Of a DNA stretch of 64,000 nucleotides, positions 44,857 to 54,295 are shown one piece after another; position 1 is the stretch's first letter, and each line of letters opens with the position of its first letter. The stretch covers positions 806,001 to 870,000 of the forward strand of contig CAWGSA010000001.1 of assembly GCA_963825175.1 (NCBI GenBank), given 5' to 3'. Below the pieces are notes generated by a model, which had not been told where the DNA came from, ran no database searches, and saw only the letters and a program-made list of their open reading frames with translations. The translations under genes and the position numbers were made by a program. The stretch comes from DATFTF01 sp963825175. GTDB taxonomy: Bacteria > Acidobacteriota > Thermoanaerobaculia > UBA5066 > Gp7-AA6.

Positions 44857-46560
44857 GTGAATCAACGCAAGGTCTCGGTCGCGGCCGTACTCGTTCTTCT
44901 TTGCGTCGCGACACGACTTTGGGCCGCGGAGGACGCGCCGGCGGGGAAGATCTTCGTCTTCGATCAGGGCGACCACAAGTTGGTCGCCGTCGACCCGAGG
45001 ACGGGCTCCGTCCTGGGAAGCTCGCCGACCGTTCCGACACCGACGCGCGTGGTGAAGAGTCCGGATGGACGCCGCGTTTTCTTGCTCTATTCGGGCATAT
45101 CGGACAAGACGGACGATAACGAAAACGCGCCCATCACGAAGGCCTCCGTCACCCTTCTCGACGGCGACACCCTCCAGCAGGTCGCTAGCGTCGAGCTGGC
45201 CTTCGGGCTTGGTGAGTGGACGTTCGACCGCGCCGGAAAGCGGCTGGCTGTCCTCTCCCTCGGCTCTCAACCGGATCAGGAAAGCGGCCCCACCGAAATC
45301 ACGATCCTGAGCGCCCAGACCGGCGAGGTTCAAGGACGTGTGAAGCTCGAGCGTCTCGCCCGGAACCTGGACCTCGCGCCCGACGGAGAGACTCTCGCGG
45401 TCTATCACAAGGGACGGGAGGAAGGTGGCTCCTCTCAGCTGCAATTCGTCGACATTTCCTCTCTCCGAACCGTCGGAACGCTATCGCTCGAGGGGGCGCC
45501 CCCCGGCCCGATTCCCTCCTCCGATGGCGAGCTTCTCTACTTCGTAGAGCCCGGGAAACCGCACAAGAAGCGCGCGAAGAACGTGGACGGCAAGATCTAC
45601 GTGGTCTCGCTCGCCAAGCGGTCGCTCGAGAAGACGCTGAATGCCGGATCGAGCCCGAGAGGGCCCTGGATCGACTCGAGGGGCCGGCTCCTGCTACTGA
45701 GCGATGTTCCGGAAGAAGACGGCGGCAAGAAGCCGGACGGTGAGCTCAGAGTCGTGTCCGGAAGCGATCTGAAGACGTTGCGGGTGGCCTGGTCTCCTCT
45801 AGCGATCCGGCTGTCCGAGGATTCAAGCCGGGCGTACGTTGCCGGGCCTCTGCACATCTCAACCGTCGACCTGGATTCGATTCAGACCACCGGACAGACC
45901 GACGCAGACACCGGCACGGTCTGGGGCTTCGCCGTCTCGCCGGACGGCAGACGCGCATACGTATCCTACCGGAACGCGGAACGCCTGGCCGTCGTGGACC
46001 TCGAATCGCACAAGCTCCTCGACAGGATGAACCTCGGGCGAGCGGGGATGCGACTGCTGGGTGGTGGCGTCATCGGCTTGATTCAAACGGAGGCCCTTTC
46101 GGCCGCCACGCGCGCCGCGGCAGGCCGCAGCGGGCAGATTCGCTCGTACTACGTCGAATTGCCATCGAAGGGCCCGTCTGACGGCTCCGTGCTCACGCGT
46201 GCCGACGGAAAAATCGCCTTCGCGCTCAATCCGCGGACGCAGGACATGACGCTTGTAGACGGCGAGACAGCTAAGGCGCTCGACCATATCCACGTCGGCC
46301 ACGCGGCTACGCTTTTTCGGCTGAGAGGGGGCAACCTCATCGCCGCCTGTGACAACGGCGAGCTGTACCTCTTCGACGCCCAGACGCGGGCGCTCGAAGA
46401 GGTCAAGGACTTTGGATCGATCAACGCCGTGCGCTTCTCGCCCGATCGGGCCCGGCTTCTCTTCCTCGGAACGAAGAAGATCCTGTTTCTGGACACGGCG
46501 ACCGGTAGGCCCGTCGGCGAGGTGAAGGGCCTGAAGAACCCAACGCAGGTCGCGTTCTAA
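44857..46560 (+). CDS. Secreted YVTN/WD40-like beta-propeller protein
   Basis: A 567-residue protein with a GTG start, GGAGG six bases upstream and a signal peptide (VSVAAVLVLLCVATRLWAAE). Repeated blades such as GKIFVFDQGDHKLVAVDPRTG, RAYVSYRNAERLAVVDLESHKLL and LYLFDAQTRALEEVKDFG are typical of YVTN-family propellers. It lacks an LDTR domain and the GTGATCC element, so it is probably not part of the LDTR family despite lying next to it. Function unknown. Confidence 0.8.
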   Translation: MNQRKVSVAAVLVLLCVATRLWAAEDAPAGKIFVFDQGDHKLVAVDPRTGSVLGSSPTVPTPTRVVKSPDGRRVFLLYSGISDKTDDNENAPITKASVTLLDGDTLQQVASVELAFGLGEWTFDRAGKRLAVLSLGSQPDQESGPTEITILSAQTGEVQGRVKLERLARNLDLAPDGETLAVYHKGREEGGSSQLQFVDISSLRTVGTLSLEGAPPGPIPSSDGELLYFVEPGKPHKKRAKNVDGKIYVVSLAKRSLEKTLNAGSSPRGPWIDSRGRLLLLSDVPEEDGGKKPDGELRVVSGSDLKTLRVAWSPLAIRLSEDSSRAYVAGPLHISTVDLDSIQTTGQTDADTGTVWGFAVSPDGRRAYVSYRNAERLAVVDLESHKLLDRMNLGRAGMRLLGGGVIGLIQTEALSAATRAAAGRSGQIRSYYVELPSKGPSDGSVLTRADGKIAFALNPRTQDMTLVDGETAKALDHIHVGHAATLFRLRGGNLIAACDNGELYLFDAQTRALEEVKDFGSINAVRFSPDRARLLFLGTKKILFLDTATGRPVGEVKGLKNPTQVAF

Positions 46561-46590
46561 CGCAATTTCGTGTCCGAGGGAGACTCTGAC

Positions 46591-47715
46591 ATGTCACGAG
46601 ACGAAACGGGCGATCCCGCCGAAAGGCTCAAGCCCGGCACTGTCCGGAACGCCTTGACTTCGGAGGCTCGGGATAGACAGCTACGACACCGGTGGTTTCG
46701 GAGATTCGTCTTTTGGCTGGCTCTCGGCTGCGGCTCCTGGATTCTGTGGTTGCTCATCGGGGAAACGAAACGATTCCCACTGGATCCGAACCTGCTGATC
46801 TACTGCATTGGAGCCGGATTTTTCTTCGCCTTCCTCTATGGGCTACTTGCCGCATCGAGCTTCTTGCTGACCGTAACGCGCACCAAAGACTCAATGCTTC
46901 AGCAGGAGGCGTCTCAGGCTCCTTTGGCCGCTGCCCCCCGGCAAGTGGGCATCCGAGGGAAGGTGCTGATTACCCCGATCATGACCGTGCTCGTCTTCGG
47001 GCTGCCCTTAACGTGGTTTTTGCACCTGGTGGCCGGCAATTACAAGCTTCAAAGGGCTCTGGCGACCGCGGGTCTCGAGACTCAGGGCACGGTGAAGAGA
47101 CTGGTCTGGTCCAATCCGCGGTCGCGCTACGGCGGAAGAGATGACCCCGGGTTCCACAACTACGCCTTCGAATACACAGTTGCTGGCCGTACCTTTTCGG
47201 CCTTCTCGCCGCGTCTTGCGGAGCGGAATCTGCCTGCTCCGGGGTCGAGAGTCACTGTGACCTACCTGCCGCAAGATCCGAGGACTGCTCGCCCAATTGC
47301 GAGATCGCAGATTTCGGTCTGGCGCTCGATTGACTGGATTCCTCTGTTGGCCGTCGCGGTCGGCGCAATCGGATGGGGTTGGGGCCTGCTCCTCCCGGCC
47401 GCCCTCGCAGTCAGGCGGGAGTACCTCATCGCCCGCTACGGCGAAGCCGCCGTCGGCACGATCACGGACTTGAGGGTGCTGGCCCCTCGGAAGCGGCGTC
47501 TGTTCGGTGTGCAGGTGGATACCGGAAAGACATCCCTGGCCGCGCCATCAAGGCTGACTTACCAGTTCCGCTCACGGGAAGGACACGACGTCTGGGGAGA
47601 GTCGCGCAAGTTCTCGAGTGAACACAAGAAGGGATCGCAGCTTACGATTCTCTACGACCCTGCCGATTCCAGCCGAAACATCCCGCTGGTGGCTTTGTCG
47701 TACTTCGAGATCTGA
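46591..47715 (+). CDS. DUF3592-like integral membrane protein
   Basis: A 374-residue protein with a GAGGGAG site before the ATG. Four to five membrane helices are seen (FVFWLALGCGSWILWLLIG, LIYCIGAGFFFAFLYGLLA, VLITPIMTVLVFGLPLTWF, WIPLLAVAVGAIGWGWGLL). Two soluble segments carry DUF3592 features (YAFEYTVAGRTFSAF, GSRVTVTYLPQDPRTARP; LTYQFRSREGHDVWGES, GSQLTILYDPADSSRNIPL), so the domain seems duplicated. It lies 30 bp after the propeller gene and may be in one transcript with it. No activity is known for the family. Confidence 0.75.
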   Translation: MSRDETGDPAERLKPGTVRNALTSEARDRQLRHRWFRRFVFWLALGCGSWILWLLIGETKRFPLDPNLLIYCIGAGFFFAFLYGLLAASSFLLTVTRTKDSMLQQEASQAPLAAAPRQVGIRGKVLITPIMTVLVFGLPLTWFLHLVAGNYKLQRALATAGLETQGTVKRLVWSNPRSRYGGRDDPGFHNYAFEYTVAGRTFSAFSPRLAERNLPAPGSRVTVTYLPQDPRTARPIARSQISVWRSIDWIPLLAVAVGAIGWGWGLLLPAALAVRREYLIARYGEAAVGTITDLRVLAPRKRRLFGVQVDTGKTSLAAPSRLTYQFRSREGHDVWGESRKFSSEHKKGSQLTILYDPADSSRNIPLVALSYFEI

Positions 47716-47731
47716 AAGCGCGTGACGAGCG

Positions 47732-49177
47732 TTACGACGCAGGCTGGGCCGCTCTCGGGATCTCGACGGCGGGCACCCGCGACGCCGCGTGCTCTTTCAA
47801 GTACGCCTCGGGCTTCATCATGCGCTGTGTGCGGGCAAGCACACGTGTCAAGTAAGGGATTTGCGACGCGCGGACCTGGCGCATCCAGTCGACCCAGCGC
47901 TTTTCGCCGGCGGTGTTCAAGATCGACCGCCGCCAGGTCTCGGCATAGAGCTCGAAGAAACGCTTCGCCCCCAGCCTCGGCTCCCACAGGACGTGGTGCA
48001 TGTCGTACTTGAACCAGGGCTGACCCTTCAGGATCGGCGACAGCTTCTGGAAGAGCTCGGTCCCGGGCAAGGGCGTCAAAATCGTGTAGCCCGCCCGCTG
48101 GAAGCCGTGGCGCGCGACGAAATCCCACAGCTCCTGGAACTCCCGCTCGCTCCAGTCGGGGTCGACCAGGAAGTTCCCGGTCACGCCGTAGCGCATCGAC
48201 CGCGCGACCCGCGCCGCCTCGACCGAAGAAGACACGAGGCTGTCCTTGACCACGTGGGCCAGCCCCTCGTCGGACGCCGCCTCGAGGCCGAAGAAGATGT
48301 CGAAGTCCCTGGCCAGAGGGCGCCACGCCTCGAGAAGCTCCGGACGCCGGCACACCAGGTCGGTCCGGGTCTGCACCAGGATCCAGCGCTTGCGCACGCC
48401 GCGCTTCCTGAGCGCCTGCGCCAGCTCGAGACTGCGCTCGGGGTGGTTCCAGAAGAGATCGTCCGCGACGAAGATCGCGTCGCCGACCGAGGTGAAATCC
48501 TCGACCACGGCGCCGATCGACCGCTCGCGGAAGCTGCGGTCGTAGAGCTGCCACACGGAGCAGAAGTTGCAGCGAAACGGGCAGCCTCGCGCCGTCTCGA
48601 TCAGCCAGACCGGCTTGAAGAGCAGGCAGTGGTACCCGCTCCGGTGGCGCTCGACGAGGTCGCGGGCCGGCAGCGGCACGCGGTCGAGTCCGGTGCGCTG
48701 CGACAGCGGCGCCGTCGAGATCCATCCCTCCGGCGTGCGCAGCCGCAGCGCGGGAACCGAGGAGACCGGGCGCCCGGACGCGATCGCTTCGACCAGAGCT
48801 GGCATGACCTCTTCCCCATCGTCGACGCAGACGGCGTCGAGGTCGTCGGTCTCGAGCGGCGCGGAGTAGGCCGCCGCGGCGTGGCCGCCCGCGAGGACGA
48901 ACGCGTCCGGCGCGCACCGCCGAACCTCGCGCGCCGCCTCGAGGATCTTGTCGTACTCGAGCGCGTGCATCGAGGAGAGACCCACCACGCGCGGGCGCGT
49001 CCGCCGGATCCAGGAACGGATGCTGCCGCCCAATCGCAGATCGACCACGGTCGGTTCGTGTCCTTGCCGGCGAAGCGCCGCGCCGATGTATTCGAGACCC
49101 AGCGGCTCCACTCGAAAGAATGGGCCGAGGCCGAAGCGTTCGTTGCCCGGATCGGGACGGAGCAAGAGCACCTTCAT
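47732..49177 (-). CDS. B12-binding radical SAM protein, HpnR-like
   Basis: A 481-residue protein with an N-terminal cobalamin-binding domain (MKVLLLRPDPGNERFGLG, VVGLSSMHALEYDKI, LAGGHAAAAY) and a radical SAM barrel with the cluster motif CPFRCNFCS near residue 215. VWQLYDRSFRERS, VFVADDLFWNHP-like and PLPGTELFQKLSP segments are present. The layout resembles class B methylases and, from memory, hopanoid C-3 methylase (HpnR). The substrate is not proven. It is divergent from an LpxL-type acyltransferase, so a lipid substrate is plausible. Confidence 0.75.
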   Translation of the reverse strand: MKVLLLRPDPGNERFGLGPFFRVEPLGLEYIGAALRRQGHEPTVVDLRLGGSIRSWIRRTRPRVVGLSSMHALEYDKILEAAREVRRCAPDAFVLAGGHAAAAYSAPLETDDLDAVCVDDGEEVMPALVEAIASGRPVSSVPALRLRTPEGWISTAPLSQRTGLDRVPLPARDLVERHRSGYHCLLFKPVWLIETARGCPFRCNFCSVWQLYDRSFRERSIGAVVEDFTSVGDAIFVADDLFWNHPERSLELAQALRKRGVRKRWILVQTRTDLVCRRPELLEAWRPLARDFDIFFGLEAASDEGLAHVVKDSLVSSSVEAARVARSMRYGVTGNFLVDPDWSEREFQELWDFVARHGFQRAGYTILTPLPGTELFQKLSPILKGQPWFKYDMHHVLWEPRLGAKRFFELYAETWRRSILNTAGEKRWVDWMRQVRASQIPYLTRVLARTQRMMKPEAYLKEHAASRVPAVEIPRAAQPAS

Positions 49178-49207
49178 GGCCGGCTTGGATTGTATATTTC
49201 CTCATCA

Positions 49208-50186
49208 GTGGCGGAAAGGGAAGACGGAAAATCGACGGAGGGTCAGGCCGGCGCGCGCGCCCGCACGAAGTGGGTCAGCCATGGCCTCTCCAACGCGATC
49301 GTCTACGGCGGTCTGCACTACGGCGCGCGGTGGCTTCCGATGCCGGTCTTAAACGGCATCAACCTCGTCGGCAACTCGCTGGCCATCGCGTTTCTGCGCG
49401 AGACCCGGCGCGGGATCCGGGAAAACTTCCGTCTGGCTCTGGGGGTCCCGGCGCGGAAAGCGGCCTCTCTGGCCCGCCGGATGTTCTTCGACTATGGCCG
49501 GGCCACCATCGACACCTGGCGACTGCGGAGCGAAGCCTTCACGCCCCGCATCACGACCCTCCGAGCAGGACGCCCGCATTCTGTCCGAGGTTCGCCGCGG
49601 TGGCCGCGGATTCCTCCTGGTCACAGGCCACGTCGGCAACTGGGAGATGGGAGCGGTCACTCTCCGGCAGCACCATCTCGTTCCCGCGGTCGTGGGGCAG
49701 CCGGAGCTCGATCCCAACGTTCAGGAGATGCGTCTCTCGCTGCGACGCCGCCTGGGGGTCGAGTCGATCGACATCGGAACATCGATGGCCACGGCCTTTC
49801 GCGTGCGCGCGGCGGTGGACGCCGGCCGCGCGGTGGCCCTCCTCGTGGACCGGGCCTACCCCGAAGATCAGGTCCTGGTCCCCTACTTCGGGCGTCCGAC
49901 CCCGTTCCTGCGCTCTCCGGCCCTGCTGGCCCGCTTCTGCAACTGCGAGATCCTTCCCGGCTTCTTCCTCCGGTCGCCGGATGGCTCCTATTTCAACGTG
50001 TGGGGCGAGCCGCTCAAGGGGGACGTCTCTCTCTCGCCCGAAGAGGATGCTCGAAGGATCCTCGGCCGCGTGGCGATGGACCTGGAGAAGGTCGTCCGCG
50101 AGCACCCCACGCAATGGTTCAACTTCTACCGGTTCTGGGGAAACGGAACCGAGCCCGCGCGAGACGGCGGGGCCGGACGCCCTTGA
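49208..50186 (+). CDS. LpxL/HtrB-family lysophospholipid acyltransferase, one frameshift
   Basis: An acyltransferase of about 325 residues. The GTG start at 49208 gives VAEREDGKSTEG..., then LNGINLVGNSLAIAFLRETRRGIRENFRLALG, typical of lipid A acyltransferases. The frame breaks at a CCC run near 49557. One base less gives TTSEQDARILSEVRRGGRGF. The catalytic HVGNWE motif (TGHVGNWEMGA) is intact, as is the DRAYPEDQVLVPYFGRP segment. It transfers fatty acyl chains to a lipid A precursor or a similar acceptor at the inner membrane. The stop overlaps the TTG start of the next gene. Confidence 0.83.
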
Positions 50187-51586
50187 GACGCCTGCTTCGA
50201 GCGGCCGCGCTGGCGCTTCTCCTCGCGAGAGGGTCGGCTGCCGCCGCCGAGATCCCGGCACCGGCTCGGGAACGGATCGAAGAACACGGCGCGTCCGGCC
50301 TCTTCCGCCTCCGGCTTCCCAACGGCCTCGTCGCCGTCGTCGACGCGCGCCCCGGCCGCCGCACGGTGTACTGCGAGATCGGCGTTCGGGTCGGCTCGCG
50401 CAACGAGCCCCTGGAGCTCGCAGGGATCTCGCACTTGCTCGAGCATCTGCTGTTCAAGGAGGGAGAGGGGCCCGGCGCCCGCAAGAACCCGGCCTTCTCG
50501 GCGATCCGGGCGGCGGGCGGCGAGGTCAACGCCACGACCGCCTTCGAGCTGACGAACTACTTCTGCGACGTATCCTCCGACTCTTTCGAAGAGGGGTGGA
50601 AAGGACTCGCCAGCATGGTCACGACCACCGCCTTCGACGCGCACGACGTCGACGTCGAGCGCCAGGTCGTTCTCCAGGAGGCGGCTCGCGACAAGAGCAA
50701 CCCCGCCTCGGTCGCCGCGTACTCGGTGCTGAAGCGCATCTTTCCCGGCGACCCGCTCTCCCAGCCGATCATCGGATTTCGCAAGACCCTTCAGCGGATC
50801 ACCTTTGCCGACGCCAAGGCCTATTACGGCCGTTACTACGCGCCGGAGAACGCGTACGCCATCGTGGTGGGCGACGTCGACGCCGAACGCGCCGCAGACC
50901 TCGTGGCGAAGACGCTCTCGTCCTGGAAAGGAACACCGGCCGCCTCGGCGGTTTCGTTTCCTCCGGCGCCCAGGATCTCCGCGGAGAAACGGTTCGTCTT
51001 CGCCACCCTGATCGAGCAGGTGTACTACGCGCTCGGCGCGCTGACGCCCGGACATGCCGGCCGGGACCGCGCGGCGGTGGAGCTCCTGCGGCGCGTCCTG
51101 GGCGAGGGACGGACCTCGCGTCTCTACCGGCGCCTTGTCGAGAACGAGGGACTGACCTCGCAGTTCCTGGCCGAGAGCTACGATCTCTCCAACCTCGGTG
51201 TCTTCGCCGCCGGCGGCGCCGTCGATCCGGCCAGAGCCGACCGTCTCAAGACCGTTCTGGCCGAAGAGTTCGCGCGGATCGCTCGCGAGCCGATCGAGCC
51301 CGCGGAGCTCGACCTCGCGCGGCGTCTGTTCTCAGCAGACCTGACCCGCCAGTTCGAAACGAACTCCGGAATTGCCGCTTTCCGGTCGGAGAGCCTCCTC
51401 TACGATCTGCCGATCTCCAGGGACGCCTACCTGGAGGAGGCGGGTCGAGCGACGCCGGCGACGCTGCTCCAGACCGCGCGGGCGCGGTTTTCACCCGAGC
51501 GCCTGCGTGAGCTGGAAGTCGATCCTGCGCGGGGACTGGGCAAGTTGACGGCGATTCTTCGGTATCTGATCTTCCGGAGCATTTGA
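50183..51586 (+). CDS. M16-family zinc peptidase, active subunit, exported
   Basis: A 467-residue protein with a TTG start overlapping the acyltransferase stop (TTGA) and a signal peptide (LLRAAALALLLARGSAAAAE). The inverzincin motif HLLEH is intact in GISHLLEHLLFKEG near residue 85, with a downstream acidic segment for the third zinc ligand (TTAFELTNYFCD region). The second, non-catalytic half follows. M16 peptidases cut peptides in a clam-shell chamber. The next gene encodes the partner that has lost HxxEH, the usual active/inactive pair. Confidence 0.9.
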   Translation: MRRLLRAAALALLLARGSAAAAEIPAPARERIEEHGASGLFRLRLPNGLVAVVDARPGRRTVYCEIGVRVGSRNEPLELAGISHLLEHLLFKEGEGPGARKNPAFSAIRAAGGEVNATTAFELTNYFCDVSSDSFEEGWKGLASMVTTTAFDAHDVDVERQVVLQEAARDKSNPASVAAYSVLKRIFPGDPLSQPIIGFRKTLQRITFADAKAYYGRYYAPENAYAIVVGDVDAERAADLVAKTLSSWKGTPAASAVSFPPAPRISAEKRFVFATLIEQVYYALGALTPGHAGRDRAAVELLRRVLGEGRTSRLYRRLVENEGLTSQFLAESYDLSNLGVFAAGGAVDPARADRLKTVLAEEFARIAREPIEPAELDLARRLFSADLTRQFETNSGIAAFRSESLLYDLPISRDAYLEEAGRATPATLLQTARARFSPERLRELEVDPARGLGKLTAILRYLIFRSI

Positions 51587-51590
51587 AGAA

Positions 51591-51618
51591 GTGACGAGTG
51601 ACCAGTGACAAGTGACGA
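51591..51618. repeat. Heptanucleotide array, four GTGAC[GCA]A units
   Basis: GTGACGA, GTGACCA, GTGACAA, GTGACGA in tandem directly after the stop of the first M16 gene. The third unit's GTG (51605) is the apparent start codon of the second M16 gene. Compare the seven-base arrays at 15230 and 62584. Confidence 0.75.
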
Positions 51619-52951
51619 GCCTCGAAGGCGCCGGCCCGCCAGCCGGGCGAGACTCGGCGCGAGAGGCGCCTCGACGATTTTCTACGCCGCCCTGCTCGCC
51701 TCGGGCGTTGTTGCGTCCGGCCAGGAGCGGCGGCTCTCCAACGGCGTCCGGGTCGTGGTCGAGACCCGGCCGGCGACGGAGACCGTCGCAATCCGCCTGG
51801 TCGTCGGCGGCGGCGATCTGGACGACCCTTCGGGGAAGGCCGGTGTGGCCCGCCTGCACGCCGCGATGCTCCTTCGAGGGACGAAGGAGAAGACCGGTTT
51901 TGCCCTCGCCCGCGCGGCCGAGGAGCTGGGCGGGCGTCTCACGGCTTATTCCCGCCCGCTCCACGAGACCATCTCCCTGACCGTTCCGGCGCAAAGCGCG
52001 GAACCGGCGATGCGATTGGTCGCCGAAACCTTTCTCGCGCCGCGGCTGGACCGGCAGGACCTGGACAAGGAAAAGGACCTCCTCGCCGGCGAGATCGCGA
52101 CCGAGCGCGATCAGCCTTCCACCGCGCGGCGCGACGCCGTCTATCGCGCCGTCTTCCGGGATCATCCACTCTCCCGGCTGGCCCTCCCATTGGAAAAGCA
52201 GATCCGTGCCGTCACCGTCGAAGACATCCGCGCCTTTCAGCATGGCCGACTGGCGGGCGGCCGCCTGGCCCTCCTCATCGTCGGCAACTGCGACGCGCGG
52301 CGCGTCCTCGCGCTCGCTCAAGAGCTTCTGGACGCCGTTCCCGCGGGCCCCTTTTCATCGGACGCCCTGATCCGACCTTCGTTCTCCCCCCCGCCCGCGC
52401 TCGCCGCCGACGAATCGGAGCACGTCTCCCGGCGCACGACGCAGGCCGAGCTGACGGTGGCGCTTCCCACCTCGGGCATTTCGGACGCGGACCGCCCGGC
52501 CTTTGCCTTGTTGTCTCACGTCCTCGGCGGGTTCCAGGAGCGGCTGTACCAGGAGATCCGCGAGAAGCACGGTTGGGCCTATTCCGTGGACGCCGGAGGC
52601 GAGAACTTTCCCGGGGCGGGGCTCTTCGAAGTCACGACCGGCGCGGAGAAGGAACATCTCTCCGACATCGAGCGCGGAGTACGCGAAGAGCTTGCGCGCA
52701 TCGCATCGTCGCCGGTGAGACCCGAGGAGCTCGGCCGCGCCGTCCGATATCTCCAGACCTCCGAAGCGCGTCGCGATGCGACCAACGCCGGCCGCGCCGC
52801 CGTCCTCACCGAAGAGCTCCTGGCGGGATCGCCGCGACGCACCTACGAGGAACGCATCGCGCGGCTCCGGGCGGTCCGGCCCGAGGAGATCCAGACCCTC
52901 GCCCGGCGCCTCTTCGCCGGCCGGCATGTGGCGGTGGTGAGGATGTACTAG
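51605..52951 (+). CDS. M16-family peptidase-like protein, inactive subunit
   Basis: A 448-residue M16 homolog. The zinc motif is lost: RLHAAMLLRGTKEKTG stands where HxxEH-x-x-FKG would be. The C-terminal half keeps the family features (LSHVLGGFQERLYQEIREKHGWAYSV, the R/Y substrate-binding motif). It would pair with the preceding active subunit. The apparent GTG start lies inside a heptanucleotide array, with a hydrophobic segment (STIFYAALLASGVVASGQ) about 25 residues in, so a later non-ATG start is possible. Confidence 0.88.
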   Translation: MTSDEPRRRRPASRARLGARGASTIFYAALLASGVVASGQERRLSNGVRVVVETRPATETVAIRLVVGGGDLDDPSGKAGVARLHAAMLLRGTKEKTGFALARAAEELGGRLTAYSRPLHETISLTVPAQSAEPAMRLVAETFLAPRLDRQDLDKEKDLLAGEIATERDQPSTARRDAVYRAVFRDHPLSRLALPLEKQIRAVTVEDIRAFQHGRLAGGRLALLIVGNCDARRVLALAQELLDAVPAGPFSSDALIRPSFSPPPALAADESEHVSRRTTQAELTVALPTSGISDADRPAFALLSHVLGGFQERLYQEIREKHGWAYSVDAGGENFPGAGLFEVTTGAEKEHLSDIERGVREELARIASSPVRPEELGRAVRYLQTSEARRDATNAGRAAVLTEELLAGSPRRTYEERIARLRAVRPEEIQTLARRLFAGRHVAVVRMY

Positions 52952-53344
52952 CCGTCGCTTCCGCTTGCTTCGGATCTGCGCCTTCGGCGCACCGGTCCGC
53001 GGCTCGGCCGGATGCGGCCTCGACCGCGGCCCTGATCCGTCGCTGCGCTCTCGCTCCCGCGGCGCGCGCCTCCTCCTTCGCTTCCGCTCAGGAGACTACG
53101 CGCGCCGCGACCGGGGCAGGTACGGGGGGCCTTCGCAACGCGACCAAGTTTCGCGACGTTCACCGAGCGAAACGACTCGCGTTGCGGGAGCCGGAACGCA
53201 GCTCGGGGTCAGGCCCCGCGATCGAGCCCACAGGCGAGTCGCGGGCCGGTGCGCCCAAAGGGCGCAGATCCCGAGCGGAGTGGGAGGCGACGAAAAAGAG
53301 GCGGGGACTGGCCCCGCCTCGTGAAAGACAAACCGAGAGATCGC
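52952..53344. other. Gene-free region carrying the 60-bp palindromic repeat
   Basis: No convincing gene on either strand. Apart from the repeat at 53051-53110 the sequence is very GC-rich and Arg-coding in all frames. I see no promoter or terminator with a T tract. Confidence 0.5.
53051..53110 (+). repeat. 60-bp REP-like palindromic element, copy A
   Basis: Sixty bases identical to the reverse complement of 62775-62834. The element has 10-bp perfect inverted ends (GCGGCGCGCG and CGCGCGCCGC) and an inner stem CTCCT/AGGAG, so it can fold as a two-step hairpin. It lies downstream of an M16 gene and the convergent RRM gene. Confidence 0.85.
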
Positions 53345-53614
53345 TTAGTAGCGGGAGCGTCCGCCGCCGCCTTCGGTCTTGGGCCGAGCTTCATTGACGG
53401 TGAGCGAGCGACCGCCCATGTCGGTACCGTTCAACGAGAGCGCCTGCTTGGCCTCGTTGGGGTTGCTGAACTCGACGAAACCAAACCCCTTGGACCGGCC
53501 GGTGTCGCGGTCGGTGATGACCTTCGCGGAGTCCGGCGTGCCGAACTTCGAGAACATCTCGTTCAACTTGTCGTCGGAAACATCGTACGGGAGATTACCT
53601 ACATAGAGCTTCAT
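53345..53614 (-). CDS. RRM-domain RNA-binding protein
   Basis: An 89-residue single RRM protein with RNP-2 (KLYVGNLPY) and RNP-1 (KGFGFVEF) intact and a short Gly/Arg tail (GGGGRSRY). Small proteins of this type occur in cyanobacteria, Bacteroidetes and Acidobacteriota and resemble cold-inducible RNA-binding proteins. MKLYVGNL at 53614 has AAGGA eight bases upstream, so it is preferred over the ATG at 53623. It probably binds single-stranded RNA. Targets unknown. Confidence 0.93.
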   Translation of the reverse strand: MKLYVGNLPYDVSDDKLNEMFSKFGTPDSAKVITDRDTGRSKGFGFVEFSNPNEAKQALSLNGTDMGGRSLTVNEARPKTEGGGGRSRY

Positions 53615-54022
53615 CAGATCCATCCTTGCGCCGGGCAAATAAGACCGGAAACACCGCCGGCACGGCGCTCCGCATTCTCGTGGCTTATCGATCGGGATTC
53701 GTCAGAGCGAATCTGACAAGGCGAGCGAAGCGAGAACCACGCCAGTGTAGCACGCTTGCCTCCTGGAAACCAACGTTGCCGACGGATCGGGGCGGGCGTC
53801 CCGCAGGCCGCGCCCCGCCGCGTGATACGCTGTCTTTCTCGGTTCCCTCCGACGGACCCAATTTCCAGTCACAACTGAACTCCGCCGGCCTGCGCCAAGG
53901 TAACCGACCGTCCGAATCGAGAGCCCGTTCCACGACGAAAGGTGACCAAGTGCACGACCGACAGCACGGAGGAAGTCGAGACCATCGAATGCCGCAGGAC
54001 CTCCTGCCGAGGGAGACGGGGC
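53615..54022. other. Leader region of the RRM gene and upstream of 54023; no gene seen
   Basis: About 400 bp without a convincing gene. It contains a perfect hairpin GTCAGA-gcgaa-TCTGAC at 53701-53717, in what would be the leader of the RRM gene on the minus strand. Long structured leaders are common for cold-induced RNA-binding proteins, so this may be regulatory. That is inference. Confidence 0.4.
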
Positions 54023-54295
54023 ATGGAGCTTAAAATCTCCGACGGTGAGCGCTCCCGGTACACGGAGATCTACGGCGTCGATCCGCTGGCGTGCGACGGC
54101 TGGCTGACTCGCCGCATGAAGCACGAGCTCACGGTCCTGGGCTGCGACATCGCGGGCGATTTCGACCTCCTCGGCGCGGCGGACGGACAGATCGTCGAGG
54201 CGCCGGCCACGCGCGGGGGATGGAGAGTGGTCGTGCAGATCGAGAAAAAGCGGGACAAGGACGCCAGCATCTTCTCCGTGGCTGTCCGATCCTGA
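54023..54295 (+). CDS. Small hypothetical protein preceding the sigma factor
   Basis: A 90-residue soluble protein (MELKISDGERSRYTEIYGVD...) with GAGGGAG before the ATG. It ends DKDASIFSVAVRS. The stop overlaps the ATG of the sigma factor (TGATG), which strongly suggests that the two are translated together. I do not recognise the family. It could be a partner or regulator of the sigma factor by position only. Confidence 0.6.
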   Translation: MELKISDGERSRYTEIYGVDPLACDGWLTRRMKHELTVLGCDIAGDFDLLGAADGQIVEAPATRGGWRVVVQIEKKRDKDASIFSVAVRS

